Shown: positions 51,545 to 60,580, counted from the stretch's first letter. The stretch is 64,000 bases of DNA from Chitinophagaceae bacterium 26-R-25 (GCA_029906195.1 JARWSJ010000001.1:62001-126000); one strand, 5' to 3'. Made by a program: numbers and translations. The notes: a model not told the origin generated them from the sequence alone.

Positions 51545-52423
51545 ATGAAGGCAAATTTAATTGAAGTAGGAGCCCTGAATACGCAGGCCATTTTAGTAAA
51601 GAAAGTTAGCAAGAGTTACTTCAATTCTCTTTTTCATTTTCATGAAGTTTGTGAGTTGAATTATATCGTAGAAGGTTCGGGGAAAAGTATTGTTGGCGAC
51701 TGCATCAGAAATTATTCAGCCGGTGATCTTGTTTTACTGGGGCCCAATCTTCCGCATATCTGGTACGGAGACCCCACTGAAAGCGATGTAACGGAAACCC
51801 AGGCGGGGAAGGCAATTGTTATTTATTTCCCCTCAAACTATTTGAAAATATTGGGTCTTGAAGAACCTTTTATACAGAAGGCGGAAAACCTCATTGAAAA
51901 ATCAAAAGGAGGGGTCAATTTTCCGTCACATACAAGCAAAAAAATAGCTGCTTTATTAGACGATATCCTGGATGCGACAGGTATCACCAAAATAATCCTG
52001 TTCCTTGAAATAATGAATGTCCTGATCAACACAAAAAAGCACGACCAATTATCTTCTTTCGCATTCCGGCTTTCATTCAATGAAAAGGATACAGAAAGAA
52101 TGAACAATGTGTACCGGTATGCGTTGGAGAATTTTAGAGAGCCGATTGAATTGGCCACCATCGCAAAAATAGCGAACATGACACCGCCTGCGTTCTGCAG
52201 CTTTTTTAAGAAACGAACAGGAAAATCCTTTACCGGATTTTTAAACGAATTGAGAATAGGACATGCCTGCAAATTACTGGGAGATTTAGATTTGACAGTA
52301 GCTGATGTTTGCTACCATTCAGGCTATCGAAACTTCACTCATTTTAATGATTTCTTCAAAAAAATAACTGCGAAAACGCCTTCGGAATATAGAAAGGAGT
52401 TGATGTCAATTGATGTTCATTGA
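51545..52423 (+). CDS. AraC-family transcriptional regulator
   Basis: A 292-residue regulator: an N-terminal cupin-like sensor (FHFHEVCELNYIVEGSGKSI; GDLVLLGPNLPHIWYG) and two C-terminal HTH motifs (ELATIAKIANMTPPAFCSFF; TVADVCYHSGYRNFTHFNDF). The sensor suggests a sugar or sugar-acid inducer. Divergent from the sugar-acid cluster, so it is the likely activator of that cluster. Confidence 0.9.
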   Translation: MKANLIEVGALNTQAILVKKVSKSYFNSLFHFHEVCELNYIVEGSGKSIVGDCIRNYSAGDLVLLGPNLPHIWYGDPTESDVTETQAGKAIVIYFPSNYLKILGLEEPFIQKAENLIEKSKGGVNFPSHTSKKIAALLDDILDATGITKIILFLEIMNVLINTKKHDQLSSFAFRLSFNEKDTERMNNVYRYALENFREPIELATIAKIANMTPPAFCSFFKKRTGKSFTGFLNELRIGHACKLLGDLDLTVADVCYHSGYRNFTHFNDFFKKITAKTPSEYRKELMSIDVH

Positions 52424-52424
52424 A

Positions 52425-52871
52425 TCATTGTGTAGATGATTCCATTCCTTCCTTTTTCGCTGAAGCAATTAAGGTAACGTCGACAAGTTCCAAAGACGTT
52501 ACCATGTTTTTTACAGTCGCTTTGTATTTGAGGAAGTGCGGGGTTGTTATGTGCGAATTATAAGCCGCAGTGTCTGCGTAAATTTCCAGTATTGTAATGC
52601 TTGTTGGATCTTTTTTGTCGGCAACTGCATAGTAAGTTAATACACCCGCTTCAACACGAATGGCTGTAGTCATCTGCTCTTTTAATGCAGCGTTGTACTT
52701 TTCCAGTTGCAACGCATCAACCTTAATTTTGGCGAGCCTCACCATTTGACTTTTTTCCTGTGCCATGATGTTTGTGGTAAACAAAATTGTCAAAAAGAAA
52801 AATGCAGTTGTTGTCACCAATGGATGAATGAAACTTAGCTGGCCTCTACAAATTGGTTTGATTGTTTTCAT
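52425..52871 (-). CDS. Antibiotic biosynthesis monooxygenase-domain protein, exported
   Basis: A 148-residue protein with a hydrophobic N-terminus (TAFFFLTILFTTNIMAQ) that looks like a signal peptide, followed by an ABM dimeric ferredoxin-like domain (LQLEKYNAALKEQMTTAIR; GVLTYYAVADKKDPTSITIL; HFLKYKATVKNM). Such proteins act as quinol monooxygenases or heme-binding proteins; the role here is unknown. It converges with the AraC gene with only one base between stops. Confidence 0.75.
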   Translation of the reverse strand: MKTIKPICRGQLSFIHPLVTTTAFFFLTILFTTNIMAQEKSQMVRLAKIKVDALQLEKYNAALKEQMTTAIRVEAGVLTYYAVADKKDPTSITILEIYADTAAYNSHITTPHFLKYKATVKNMVTSLELVDVTLIASAKKEGMESSTQ

Positions 52872-52933
52872 AAAAATATATAGGTTATGAAATACTCATC
52901 AAAGTCGTCTTTTCCTGGTGCTGCTTCTACATA

Positions 52934-53743
52934 CTATTTTATCAATTTCAATGCGTTTCCAGATAAAATGATAGCAGAACTATCCTGTACCTGTAATTGC
53001 AGTTTTTGAATCTGCGCATGGCCCACATCAAGAATGGAATAACCGCTTATGGTAGCAGTAACTGAATGTATTGACATGCTTTCACTAAAATCATTTGATG
53101 GTAGTGTTGCCTCAACAGATCTTATGCCCGCAACATTATGCACAACAACCTTTCCCTCTTGTTTATTTTGTGAAGACGATTTTCGGTAATCGGGAGACAT
53201 TTCAAAAACAACTTTGGTAGAGTCTTGTTGTGTAATATTAATTGAGTCCATCTGGGGGTAAAGACTTTCAATTTCAAAACGGGATGTGCCACTCATATTT
53301 ACTGTCATCGTTTTTTGTCGCAGTTTTTGCATTTCAAAATTTGTGTTGCATCCGGTTACGGATAGAAGCTCGGGAGAAAAGATTCTTACCGGTTCGGCAC
53401 TTCGTAACCAGAATTTTTCAAATCCATTGCCCGGGACATAATCAAAATTCAAAAACAACGTGTCGTTTTTCACCTCGGCTTTTATATGGCCCCCATGGTA
53501 ATTAACCCACTCACGTAAAAGCCGCACAGAAGGTTTTTCACTTTGTTCGTAATAGATATTAGTACTGTTTCCTCCGGTTATCTTTAAATGTTTAAAAGGG
53601 CGCTCTAGTATTTTGTCATACGTCCAGTAAATATCAGATTTGTCAATTTGATCGTACTGTTTTTTTAAAATGACATTTGATGAAAGTACGCCTGCAACCA
53701 TCAGCAAAAAAGTTGCCAGCAATATTTTAGATGAAAGTTTCAT
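52934..53743 (-). CDS. Exported GIN/DUF2807-like protein in the ABC operon
   Basis: A 269-residue protein with an N-terminal membrane or signal segment (about 5-27) and a beta-rich mature part with repeated DILDVSGxS-like strands (VTGCNTNFEMQKLRQKTMTV; ATISGYSILDVGHAQIQKL) in the style of DUF2807/GIN-domain proteins. It is last in the operon, 3 bases after the GntR gene. The role is unknown; it may be the envelope partner of the transporter. Confidence 0.6.
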   Translation of the reverse strand: MKLSSKILLATFLLMVAGVLSSNVILKKQYDQIDKSDIYWTYDKILERPFKHLKITGGNSTNIYYEQSEKPSVRLLREWVNYHGGHIKAEVKNDTLFLNFDYVPGNGFEKFWLRSAEPVRIFSPELLSVTGCNTNFEMQKLRQKTMTVNMSGTSRFEIESLYPQMDSINITQQDSTKVVFEMSPDYRKSSSQNKQEGKVVVHNVAGIRSVEATLPSNDFSESMSIHSVTATISGYSILDVGHAQIQKLQLQVQDSSAIILSGNALKLIK

Positions 53744-53746
53744 TAG

Positions 53747-54121
53747 CTATTTTTTAAAATTGTCTTTTACAAATTTGTCGTATAAGGTCTTGATTTCAGT
53801 GAAATCCAATTTCAATAGAAAAATATTTCGCATAAAAACCGGTAGTTCATTTTGGATAAACTGTTCTTTTCTAAAACTAAGAATACGCTCCATGGCATCG
53901 TCATTTATAAAATATCCAATGCCTCTTTTATTAACAATAATATCCTGCTGTTGCAAAAGATCATAGGCCCTCTGAACAGTATTGTGGTTCACTTCCATTT
54001 GCATCGCAAGATCACGGATGCTAATGATCTTTTCGCCCAGTTTCCATTTCTTCAATAGAATTTGTTCGCAAACATATTCTGCTATCTGTATATAAATCGC
54101 CGGATTGTCTTTAAACTCCAT
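53747..54121 (-). CDS. GntR-family repressor (YtrA type)
   Basis: A 124-residue GntR protein of the short YtrA subfamily: the winged HTH (IYIQIAEYVCEQILLKKWKL, then MQMEVNHNTVQRAYDLLQQQ) plus a small helical tail and no large effector domain. YtrA regulators sit in operons for ABC transporters and respond to cell-wall-active compounds or unknown signals. The palindrome AGTGTAC/GTACACT at the operon promoter is the probable binding site, so it autoregulates. Confidence 0.85.
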   Translation of the reverse strand: MEFKDNPAIYIQIAEYVCEQILLKKWKLGEKIISIRDLAMQMEVNHNTVQRAYDLLQQQDIIVNKRGIGYFINDDAMERILSFRKEQFIQNELPVFMRNIFLLKLDFTEIKTLYDKFVKDNFKK

Positions 54122-54130
54122 TTAAATAAT

Positions 54131-54925
54131 TTAAAATTCTTTTTCTTTTAATCGTATCAGAGGCAAGAACCATAGGACAGTTGGCAGGCAATATCCAATG
54201 CAGTGGCGAATAAAGTTTTCAGTACCGGAAGGCATTAATATAATGCCATCAGCTTTTCCAACCTCAAGTGTTACATGATGATAAATGCCAAACTCTTTTA
54301 TGGGGCCAAAAAACATAATGGATATGAGCCAGTTTATCCCCAATAAAATGGCAATAAAAAGACAAATTGCAATGGCTGTTTTTACGATCGCTATTTTGTT
54401 AAAATACAATCCGCCTGTCAGCATAGCACCTGTTACGAAAGAAAAAATAAAATACACTTTCCATGCAATCGTTCCATTTAAATCAAAGGTATATACGCTT
54501 TCGTACTGCTGTTTGTAAAATAGAGAATTCGGGTCAAGGCTATTGTGATAGGCTGCCACAAAAAGCAGATCGATGCAATGAAAGAGTAATAAAAAAAGAA
54601 GAGGGTAAAATATTCCGGCAATTAAAATACCACACAACCATTTTTCAAAAAATGAGGCGGGTAGGGTAAGATAAGAGGAACCGCTGGCAGTGCTATTGAA
54701 GTAGCCGAAAATAAATGATGCTAGAAAGAAGCCTCCTCCCGCTAATCCCCAGATGAACGTTAGGTTTTGTGCCGCATTGAAGCCAGCCAGTCGTTTTGCA
54801 ATTGTGTAAAGTACTACAGATAATAAGAGCAACAGACATGTTGCGCCGATTGTTTGTGTCGGCCGTTCTGTCAACGTTTTTTTCAATAATAAACCAAACC
54901 TTTTCAGGCTGAATGTATCGCTCAT
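54131..54925 (-). CDS. Multi-pass membrane protein, permease subunit of the ABC transporter
   Basis: A 264-residue protein with about six or seven hydrophobic helices and no recognised signature beyond the ABC-2-like look. It lies 5 bases after the ATPase and 9 before the repressor, so by position it is the membrane subunit. Substrate unknown. Confidence 0.65.
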   Translation of the reverse strand: MSDTFSLKRFGLLLKKTLTERPTQTIGATCLLLLLSVVLYTIAKRLAGFNAAQNLTFIWGLAGGGFFLASFIFGYFNSTASGSSYLTLPASFFEKWLCGILIAGIFYPLLFLLLFHCIDLLFVAAYHNSLDPNSLFYKQQYESVYTFDLNGTIAWKVYFIFSFVTGAMLTGGLYFNKIAIVKTAIAICLFIAILLGINWLISIMFFGPIKEFGIYHHVTLEVGKADGIILMPSGTENFIRHCIGYCLPTVLWFLPLIRLKEKEF

Positions 54926-54930
54926 AAAAA

Positions 54931-55770
54931 TTATTTTGTCTTGAAGATTGCTTTTGATTTTTTAGGATTGCCTGTTACAGCATTGAACAAGTATTCTAGA
55001 TTGACTTTTGATTCATCGCTGGTTGTATTTTCAGTTACAATCGCATGTCCTTTCAGTGACGGCTCAGTATACAACACCACACTTTCATCATCAATGGTAT
55101 CAACTATCCTGAAAGATAGCTTTTGCGCAATCTCGGAAAGTGAGGCTTGCATTAGTAATTCGCCATTGTCAACTATAATTACATTGTCTATCAGGTTGTC
55201 CAAATCACGTATCTGATGTGTGGAAATAAAAATCATTTTATCATCCGTAAACACAGATGATATGAGCTTCCTGAATTTTATTTTGGAAGGAATATCTAAC
55301 CCATTGGTTGGTTCATCGAGCAATAAAATTTTTGTATTGCAGGCAAGGGCAAAAGCAATTATGAATTTCTTTTGCTGGCCGAAAGACAGTGTGTTTAATT
55401 TGCCTTTGTCATGTACATCAAGAAAATCAAGATAGTGGTAAAACTGCTCCTCGTTAAATGATGGGTAGAATGGTGCAAATAATTTTTTGTAACCCTCCGC
55501 TGTTAAAGACGGGACATATACTTCTTCAGGAATGAAGTAAATTGTTTGTAGAAATGAAGGCAGTCGCTTTTTGGGATCAAATCCGTTTACTTGCAGCGTT
55601 CCCGTTTTCGGAAACAGCAAGCCTGCAAAATTCTTGAGCAGCGTCGATTTGCCTGCTCCGTTTTTTCCCAGTAAACCATAAATGCTCCCAACCGGCAATC
55701 GCAGGTTCAGGTTGTTATACAGGGGCTTTCTTTTTTTATAGCCAAACGATAAATTACTTACTTCTATCAT
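54931..55770 (-). CDS. ABC transporter ATP-binding protein
   Basis: From the ATG at 55770 (MIEVSNLSFGYKKRK) it is 279 residues. A start 8 codons earlier would lie inside the operator and is unlikely. Walker A GLLGKNGAGKSTLL, LSFGQQKKF signature region, Walker B ILLLDEPTNGLD and switch STHQIRD are visible. The C-terminal extension resembles the YtrB/NatA branch. First gene of the four-gene operon with permease, repressor and envelope protein; probably exports a peptide or lipid-like compound. Confidence 0.88.
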   Translation of the reverse strand: MIEVSNLSFGYKKRKPLYNNLNLRLPVGSIYGLLGKNGAGKSTLLKNFAGLLFPKTGTLQVNGFDPKKRLPSFLQTIYFIPEEVYVPSLTAEGYKKLFAPFYPSFNEEQFYHYLDFLDVHDKGKLNTLSFGQQKKFIIAFALACNTKILLLDEPTNGLDIPSKIKFRKLISSVFTDDKMIFISTHQIRDLDNLIDNVIIVDNGELLMQASLSEIAQKLSFRIVDTIDDESVVLYTEPSLKGHAIVTENTTSDESKVNLEYLFNAVTGNPKKSKAIFKTK

Positions 55771-55771
55771 T

Positions 55772-55827
55772 AGTGTACTAGTTAGGTGGTACACTGTAAA
55801 TGTAGAACTAATATTTGCAATGTCAAA
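55772..55827 (-). promoter_or_regulatory. Promoter and GntR-type operator of the ABC operon
   Basis: On the minus strand TTTG (55824-55827), 19 bases, then TACATTTA (55797-55804) fits the Bacteroidota promoter form. AGTGTAC (55772-55778) and GTACACT (55789-55795) form a perfect palindrome covering the expected transcription start, 1 base before the ATG. Confidence 0.75.
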
Positions 55828-55898
55828 TAATCCGCAGGGATTTTTTTTACATCCATTTGATGGTACACCCTTGGTAGCGCCCTTCTTTTAGTATCAGC

Positions 55899-56336
55899 CT
55901 ATTGCTTGGTATAGGTTATTTCCAGATCGATCGTGTAAATAATATTGTAAGAAGTTCGGCCTTTTAATCTAAAAGTTGAAGTACTCAATTCTTCAATTTG
56001 ATATTTTGCGCCAGCAACCTGAATCCGGGTTTGATTGTCAATAAGGCTCCAGGTTGAAGTTCTCGTCTGGGGATCGGTGCTATAACATTTAAGGGCACCC
56101 GCATCCGTGATCAGGGTGCCATCAGCCTGGAAGGTGTAGATATCATCTTTCAGACAGGGTTCATACATCGAATAGGTGTCCTCTTCATACACTCCATCTT
56201 TGTTGTAGTCAGTCATCAATCCAGTCATTTTCCATTTTCCGGTTGTGAGGTTGTCCTTATTGAAAGGATCGCCAGAGGATTTGGAGCAGGAGAGAAGCGT
56301 GAAGCATGCTGCAATAATTAAAAGATTGTGTTTCAT
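55899..56336 (-). CDS. Lipocalin-like lipoprotein, 145 aa
   Basis: Signal MKHNLLIIAACFTLLSCSKS with lipid Cys at 17, then a lipocalin-like opening TTGKWKMTGLMTDYNKDGVY, DDIYTFQADGTLITDAG and a beta-rich C-terminus ending ITYTKQ. Small lipoproteins of this kind are common in Bacteroidota and of unknown ligand. Single-gene unit upstream of the ABC operon promoter region. Confidence 0.7.
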   Translation of the reverse strand: MKHNLLIIAACFTLLSCSKSSGDPFNKDNLTTGKWKMTGLMTDYNKDGVYEEDTYSMYEPCLKDDIYTFQADGTLITDAGALKCYSTDPQTRTSTWSLIDNQTRIQVAGAKYQIEELSTSTFRLKGRTSYNIIYTIDLEITYTKQ

Positions 56337-56649
56337 ATCTGTTCAAGGTTTAGTATACGCTGATTTGGGTTGGCTGCTTAGGCAAAAATGTACATATCAG
56401 GTGTCTGCGCTAAAAAATCCTTTTTGTGATTCGAGGTTGAAAGGATCGAACAATAATCAGAAGAATAAGGGGTTATGGTAAGATACAAAAAGTATACTGT
56501 ATTGTCGTTAACAGCGGGGAAATGGAGAACAGGTTCTTTGATTTTTTTAAACCAGATCGAAAGTGTTTAAGCAACAAAAGCATCGCAGAAAATTATTCTC
56601 ACGATGCTTCTATTTTATAAGTGCGTTTTATTTGAAGTTCAATAGCAGA
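56337..56649. other. 313-base gap
   Basis: Contains the RRM-gene terminator at 56578-56609. I see no gene or other motif in the rest. Confidence 0.4.
56578..56609 (-). terminator. Terminator of the RRM gene at 56650
   Basis: AAGCATCG (56578-56585) and CGATGCTT (56602-56609) pair; on the minus strand TTTTGTTGC follows the hairpin. It lies 41 bases past the RRM stop. Confidence 0.7.
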
Positions 56650-56919
56650 TTACCAAAGGTTGCGTCTTGGACGATCTTCTCTCTCTTTTGCCTGGCTTAC
56701 AGATATAGCTCTACCTTCCAACTCTTTGTTGTTTAAAGATGCAATGGCTTTGTTGGCCGCTTCGTCAGAACTCATTTCTACAAATCCAAAGCCACGGCTG
56801 CGGCCAGTTTCCCTGTCTTTAATGACTTTGACAGAAGTTACTTCTCCAAACGGAGCAAAAAGTGCTCTAAGATCCTCTTCCCTTACCTGAAAGTCCAAAT
56901 TCGATACATACATGTTCAT
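56650..56919 (-). CDS. RRM-domain RNA-binding protein (first of three)
   Basis: An 89-residue single RRM. RNP2 is MYVSNL at residues 3-8 and RNP1 is RGFGFVEM. The aromatic RNA-stacking residues are kept. A short basic tail (KEREDRPRRNLW) follows. Bacterial proteins of this kind are cold-induced RNA chaperones. It has a long 5' leader (56920-57062) that is shared with the desaturase gene upstream of it. Confidence 0.92.
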   Translation of the reverse strand: MNMYVSNLDFQVREEDLRALFAPFGEVTSVKVIKDRETGRSRGFGFVEMSSDEAANKAIASLNNKELEGRAISVSQAKEREDRPRRNLW

Positions 56920-56945
56920 AATACAATATTTAATTTAATGAATAG

Positions 56946-57062
56946 GTGACAAAAGGACTGCAGCAAGAGTAGAGAGGAGGAAAAATTGTTACCAGACGAA
57001 GTGTGTAAAAATTAAAACTGATCAAGACTGAATGATGAAGAACTTATATTCACCCGATGAAG
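56946..57062 (-). promoter_or_regulatory. Leader repeat copy 1, upstream of the RRM gene
   Basis: 117 bases aligning with 58329-58446 at roughly 85% identity. On the minus strand the core reads GTAACAATTTTTCCTCCTCT, related to the leaders at 59423 and 62772. It is presumably part of the 5' untranslated region. Confidence 0.7.
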
Positions 57063-57170
57063 ATAATCTTTTCTGCCGGTATTTTCAATAATGTAGAAAA
57101 ACTTTGACTAAGGCATTTTAGTATTACTGGATGAAAATGCAATCTGAGTTTTCTGGCGATGCTGATTGCT

Positions 57171-58223
57171 TTAAAGCGGGGATAGGCACCTTTTTGTTCT
57201 TTCACGAAGTAAATCAATTGCCTGTTCCCGTGAGTCAAACGCGCCGTTTATGTTTACCAGGTTATCAGCCAGCTTTTGATATCGTTTGGTCATCAGGTAA
57301 AAGAATACCTGTAAGTAGTCGATACCATCGAATATAATGGCCTTTTTCTTTGCAAATTCATCTTTTCGTTTCCAAAACTCCTGCGGCATTTCAGTGTAAT
57401 GCATGCCGGGTCGAAGGTGATGGATAATGTGGTAGCCATCGTTCCAGCAAATATGGTTGTATTTTGTGTTTATGCAATTGATTGAATTGGTGAAAATATC
57501 CTCGGGGTGTGACCTGTCGATAAAAGAATGTTGTGTCCAATTACCCAACATCATTACAAACCGTGCAAACAAAAGCGGTATGACAAAAACGATCAATGTT
57601 GCCTTAAGATTCACAAAGCACATCACAATGCAGAATAAAATATACAGCCATTCACCTAAAGTAAATCTTGTGTATAATGTTTTTCTTTTGCGACGATGGA
57701 GGTATTCAAATGTTTCTTTAAATCCTAACAGGATAAAATGAACAAAATATTTCAGGAAACTTTTGATGCTGTCGCGTTGATAAAACATAGTGCTGCTTGA
57801 GTCTTCTTCTGTATTGTTTTCCACATGGTGCATACCCATATGATGGCTAAAATACCCCTCGGGGGCGTGGCCAAAAAGTGGACATACCATCCATGTAACA
57901 TAAAAATTAAACTTGGATTGATAAGGAGATTTAAATGTTTTGCGATGGCATATACAATGGAACATTAATCCGAACCGCCCTTTAAAATAAAGCTGTGATA
58001 AGTAAAAGTAACCGGTGGCAACCAGCCACCACTGCCATCCTTGCACTATGTTGGTGAACAATATAATTGCAATTGGCACTACTGTAATATGTATAACAGT
58101 TAACAGATGAATGAAGGGAAGATCCCGCTTGTCTTTCATGAGATTGAGCCAGAACTTGTCGTAGCGATTAGCCCTGTAGGTTTCATCATACACAGGATCT
58201 GTAAGATGGAGTAATAATTTCAT
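57171..58223 (-). CDS. Fatty acid desaturase (long form)
   Basis: A 350-residue membrane-bound desaturase with several membrane helices. The metal-binding His boxes are HHMGMHH, HCICH-like and YHIIHHLRPGMH. It introduces a double bond into membrane acyl chains, which keeps membranes fluid in the cold. It has a 395-base upstream gap with a leader repeat, like the RRM gene after it. Confidence 0.82.
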   Translation of the reverse strand: MKLLLHLTDPVYDETYRANRYDKFWLNLMKDKRDLPFIHLLTVIHITVVPIAIILFTNIVQGWQWWLVATGYFYLSQLYFKGRFGLMFHCICHRKTFKSPYQSKFNFYVTWMVCPLFGHAPEGYFSHHMGMHHVENNTEEDSSSTMFYQRDSIKSFLKYFVHFILLGFKETFEYLHRRKRKTLYTRFTLGEWLYILFCIVMCFVNLKATLIVFVIPLLFARFVMMLGNWTQHSFIDRSHPEDIFTNSINCINTKYNHICWNDGYHIIHHLRPGMHYTEMPQEFWKRKDEFAKKKAIIFDGIDYLQVFFYLMTKRYQKLADNLVNINGAFDSREQAIDLLRERTKRCLSPL

Positions 58224-58328
58224 TTTGGCGCTGAATCTAACTTGAATAATTCATGCCCATAAAAGCGGTCACGTTGGCTCCTGATAATGCAGGCATGCTT
58301 ATTCCATAATGATAAATAATTTGATAAA

Positions 58329-58446
58329 GTGACAGAAGGACTGCAACAATAGTAAAGAGGAGGAGAAATTTTTACCGTGTGAAGCGTGTAATAAATTAAG
58401 GCTGATCAAGACTGGATGATGAAGAACTTACATTCACCCTATGAAG
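58329..58446 (-). promoter_or_regulatory. Leader repeat copy 2, upstream of the desaturase
   Basis: 118 bases aligning with 56946-57062. Minus-strand core GTAAAAATTTCTCCTCCTCT. Placed about 105 bases before the desaturase start, in its 5' leader. The same gap also holds an AAATCCCACTTG / CAAGTGGG / TGGGATTT nested hairpin at about 58502-58559. Confidence 0.7.
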
Positions 58447-58618
58447 TTAAGTCATTTCAGCAGGTTGGTGTCACAACGGATTGTGAAATTTCGGATATGC
58501 AAATCCCACTTGGCCATCGACAAATCACGCTCAAGTGGGGTGAATTTAACTGGGATTTCCAGTTAAATCAATGAGGTATTATTATCTATCTATCACAGAT
58601 AGGAGGAGAGGGTTAGTT

Positions 58619-59062
58619 TTAGGTCTTAGAAACGTTTACTGCAGTATAACCCTTTGGTCCTTTTTCTATCTCAAATTTTACCATTAATCCTTCGCGCAAA
58701 GGGAAATTTGAAGACGATTGATGCACAAACACACGTTGGTTGTTTGAACTGTCTTCTATAAAGCCAAAACCTTTTGCGTCGTTAAAATAAGTTATAAGGC
58801 CTTTGTGTATTAAATCTTCAGCAGTTAATTCTCTCTTTTTTGGCACACCAATCTGAATGTCTTCCAATGAAACTTCTTGTCTTTTTACATTTCCCGGAGG
58901 CACAGACGTAAGATTGCCGTTTTCGTCAAGGTACGCCATCATAGCATCGAGGCTTTTCCCCTTGTCGGAGTTTTCTTTCCGTTCTTGTCTTTTTTCGTCC
59001 TTTTTTTTGCGTTCGTTTCGTTTTTTATTTTCTCTTTCTTTTTTATTCCAGCTTGTTGCCAT
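58619..59062 (-). CDS. Cold-shock-domain protein with charged N-terminal extension
   Basis: A 147-residue protein. Residues 5-35 are almost all Lys, Arg, Glu and Asn (KKERENKKRNERKKKDEKRQ), a likely flexible RNA-binding tail. The C-terminal CSD has GLITYFNDAKGFGFIEDSSN and VFVHQSSS, the RNP1 and RNP2 motifs. It would act as a cold-induced RNA chaperone. It begins 2 bases after the stop of the 87-residue gene and shares its leader. Confidence 0.88.
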   Translation of the reverse strand: MATSWNKKERENKKRNERKKKDEKRQERKENSDKGKSLDAMMAYLDENGNLTSVPPGNVKRQEVSLEDIQIGVPKKRELTAEDLIHKGLITYFNDAKGFGFIEDSSNNQRVFVHQSSSNFPLREGLMVKFEIEKGPKGYTAVNVSKT

Positions 59063-59064
59063 AA

Positions 59065-59328
59065 TTAATTTAAATTTTTGTTTAGTGAAAGTGACATAAA
59101 CGAGGTTCCATTAAATATTCTTGCCAGGCTCATATCATTGTTTTCTGACCACTGTTGTAGCGCCGAACTAGGCACTATGCGCCAGAAATTTTTCGATTTA
59201 AGCGCATCATAGTCATCTCCGTGGATAAAAAGACCCGTCATCGGTGACCGACCTTTAAATCGGATATTTATAGTTCTATTCTCAAGAATACTTGATTTTA
59301 TGCAACGCTCAATTCTTTCTATATCCAT
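59065..59328 (-). CDS. Small hypothetical protein upstream of the CSD gene, 87 aa
   Basis: Not recognised. An 87-residue protein with FKGRSPMTGLFIHGDDYDAL and SKNFWRIVPSSALQQW, an Sm-like or small-barrel appearance rather than a membrane or secreted one. It is operonic with the CSD gene and follows leader repeat 3, so it is likely co-induced. An RNA-related role is plausible but not shown. Confidence 0.6.
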   Translation of the reverse strand: MDIERIERCIKSSILENRTINIRFKGRSPMTGLFIHGDDYDALKSKNFWRIVPSSALQQWSENNDMSLARIFNGTSFMSLSLNKNLN

Positions 59329-59422
59329 GTAAATAATCTAATGTAGGTATCATGAGTTTTTGCAGACAAAATCCTCAGTTCGGCACATACATAACCATGA
59401 TAACATATTCAAAATAAGAAAT

Positions 59423-59502
59423 ATTTGAGAAAAATGGCGGATGTAAGAGGAGAAAAGATTGTTTACAAGAGCGATAGAACTCAAAATGTCCCTGTAAAGG
59501 TA
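59423..59502 (-). promoter_or_regulatory. Leader repeat copy 3 with -7 box, before the CSD operon
   Basis: ATTTGAGAAAAATGGCGGAT at 59423 matches 62772 closely. On the minus strand the core is TCGCTCTTGTAAACAATC then TTTTCTCCTCT. TACCTTTA (59495-59502, minus) fits a -7 box, giving a leader of about 160 bases. Confidence 0.65.
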
Positions 59503-59541
59503 CGAAAATTAACGGACAATCGGCGAGTATTTTTGAACAGC

Positions 59542-59573
59542 AAAGGCGCAAAATGTGTATAATTTGCGCCTTT
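59542..59573. terminator. Bidirectional terminator between CSD operon and desaturase
   Basis: AAAGGCGCAAA (59542-59552) and TTTGCGCCTTT (59563-59573), perfect 11-bp stem, 10-base loop. Confidence 0.75.
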
Positions 59574-59602
59574 CGTATATCTGTGTAAAATGTGGTTTGT
59601 TG

Positions 59603-60580
59603 TTACCTCAAAGCACGTATTCCAATCATCTGCTTATTTTTTACGTCCCATACTTTGAGTTGAAGGCATGCGTAAATGTCTTTTAGTTTTAATGATGTTC
59701 GCTTCGCGTGTTGCAATTCAGGAAAAGCATTCATTACTTCTGGCAGGCGATAAAAGGGAATTTTAGCATTCAGGTGATGAATATGATGGTAGCCGATATT
59801 ACCAGTAAACCAGCGCATCACTGCATTCATTTGCATAAAGCTAGACGACTCAAGCGCCGCACATTCATAGGTCCAGCCATCTTTATCGTTAAAAAATACA
59901 GTGGGGAAATTATGCTGTGCATAAAACAAATAAGCGCCAAATGCGTGGGCAATGAGAAATGGTATTAATATGCCGAGCAACCATGCGGCCCAACCCAAAT
60001 AAAACACGACAACTGCAGATGCCGCAAAATGGATGATCAGCGCAAGCAATGAATCGATATGACGGCGCGGACAGCTCAGAAATGATTTGATGCACATGCC
60101 CAGTACGAACATGCTTACGTAACCCATCAGGATGGTTAACGGATGACGGATAAAAAGATAACCTGCTTTCTGTTTGCGCGACAAACTTTTAAATTTGTCT
60201 TTTGTTACAATGGGAAAAGAGCCGATACTGGCGGTAAATAATTTTGAATTGTTCGCATGGTGATAGTCGTGAGAACGCTTCCATATATTTTCAGGTGCAA
60301 GAATGTAGAGACCGAATATGGTCATGACAACACTTGCAACAGGTGATTTGGTAAGAATGGTGTGGTGCTGGTAATCGTGATAGATCACAAAAAAACGAAC
60401 CATGAGCAGGCCCGACAGTACACTGAAAAATGCTTTCAACCATAGCGGTTGCATTACATAAATTGCCACAAGAGCACTTACTAAAAAACACAGGGTGGAT
60501 ATTGTATATAACCAGCTCCGGGTGCGGTTTTCCTTCGCAAATGGCTTGGTGGCAAGAATGAGTTCTTTACCTTTACGCAT
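59603..60580 (-). CDS. Fatty acid desaturase (short form)
   Basis: A 325-residue membrane desaturase. His boxes: HDYQHH, HDYHH and YHHIHHLNAKIPFYRLPE. Several membrane helices surround them. Its start overlaps the acyltransferase stop by 8 bases, so desaturation and acyl transfer are coupled. It probably adjusts acyl-chain saturation in response to temperature. Confidence 0.88.
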   Translation of the reverse strand: MRKGKELILATKPFAKENRTRSWLYTISTLCFLVSALVAIYVMQPLWLKAFFSVLSGLLMVRFFVIYHDYQHHTILTKSPVASVVMTIFGLYILAPENIWKRSHDYHHANNSKLFTASIGSFPIVTKDKFKSLSRKQKAGYLFIRHPLTILMGYVSMFVLGMCIKSFLSCPRRHIDSLLALIIHFAASAVVVFYLGWAAWLLGILIPFLIAHAFGAYLFYAQHNFPTVFFNDKDGWTYECAALESSSFMQMNAVMRWFTGNIGYHHIHHLNAKIPFYRLPEVMNAFPELQHAKRTSLKLKDIYACLQLKVWDVKNKQMIGIRALR

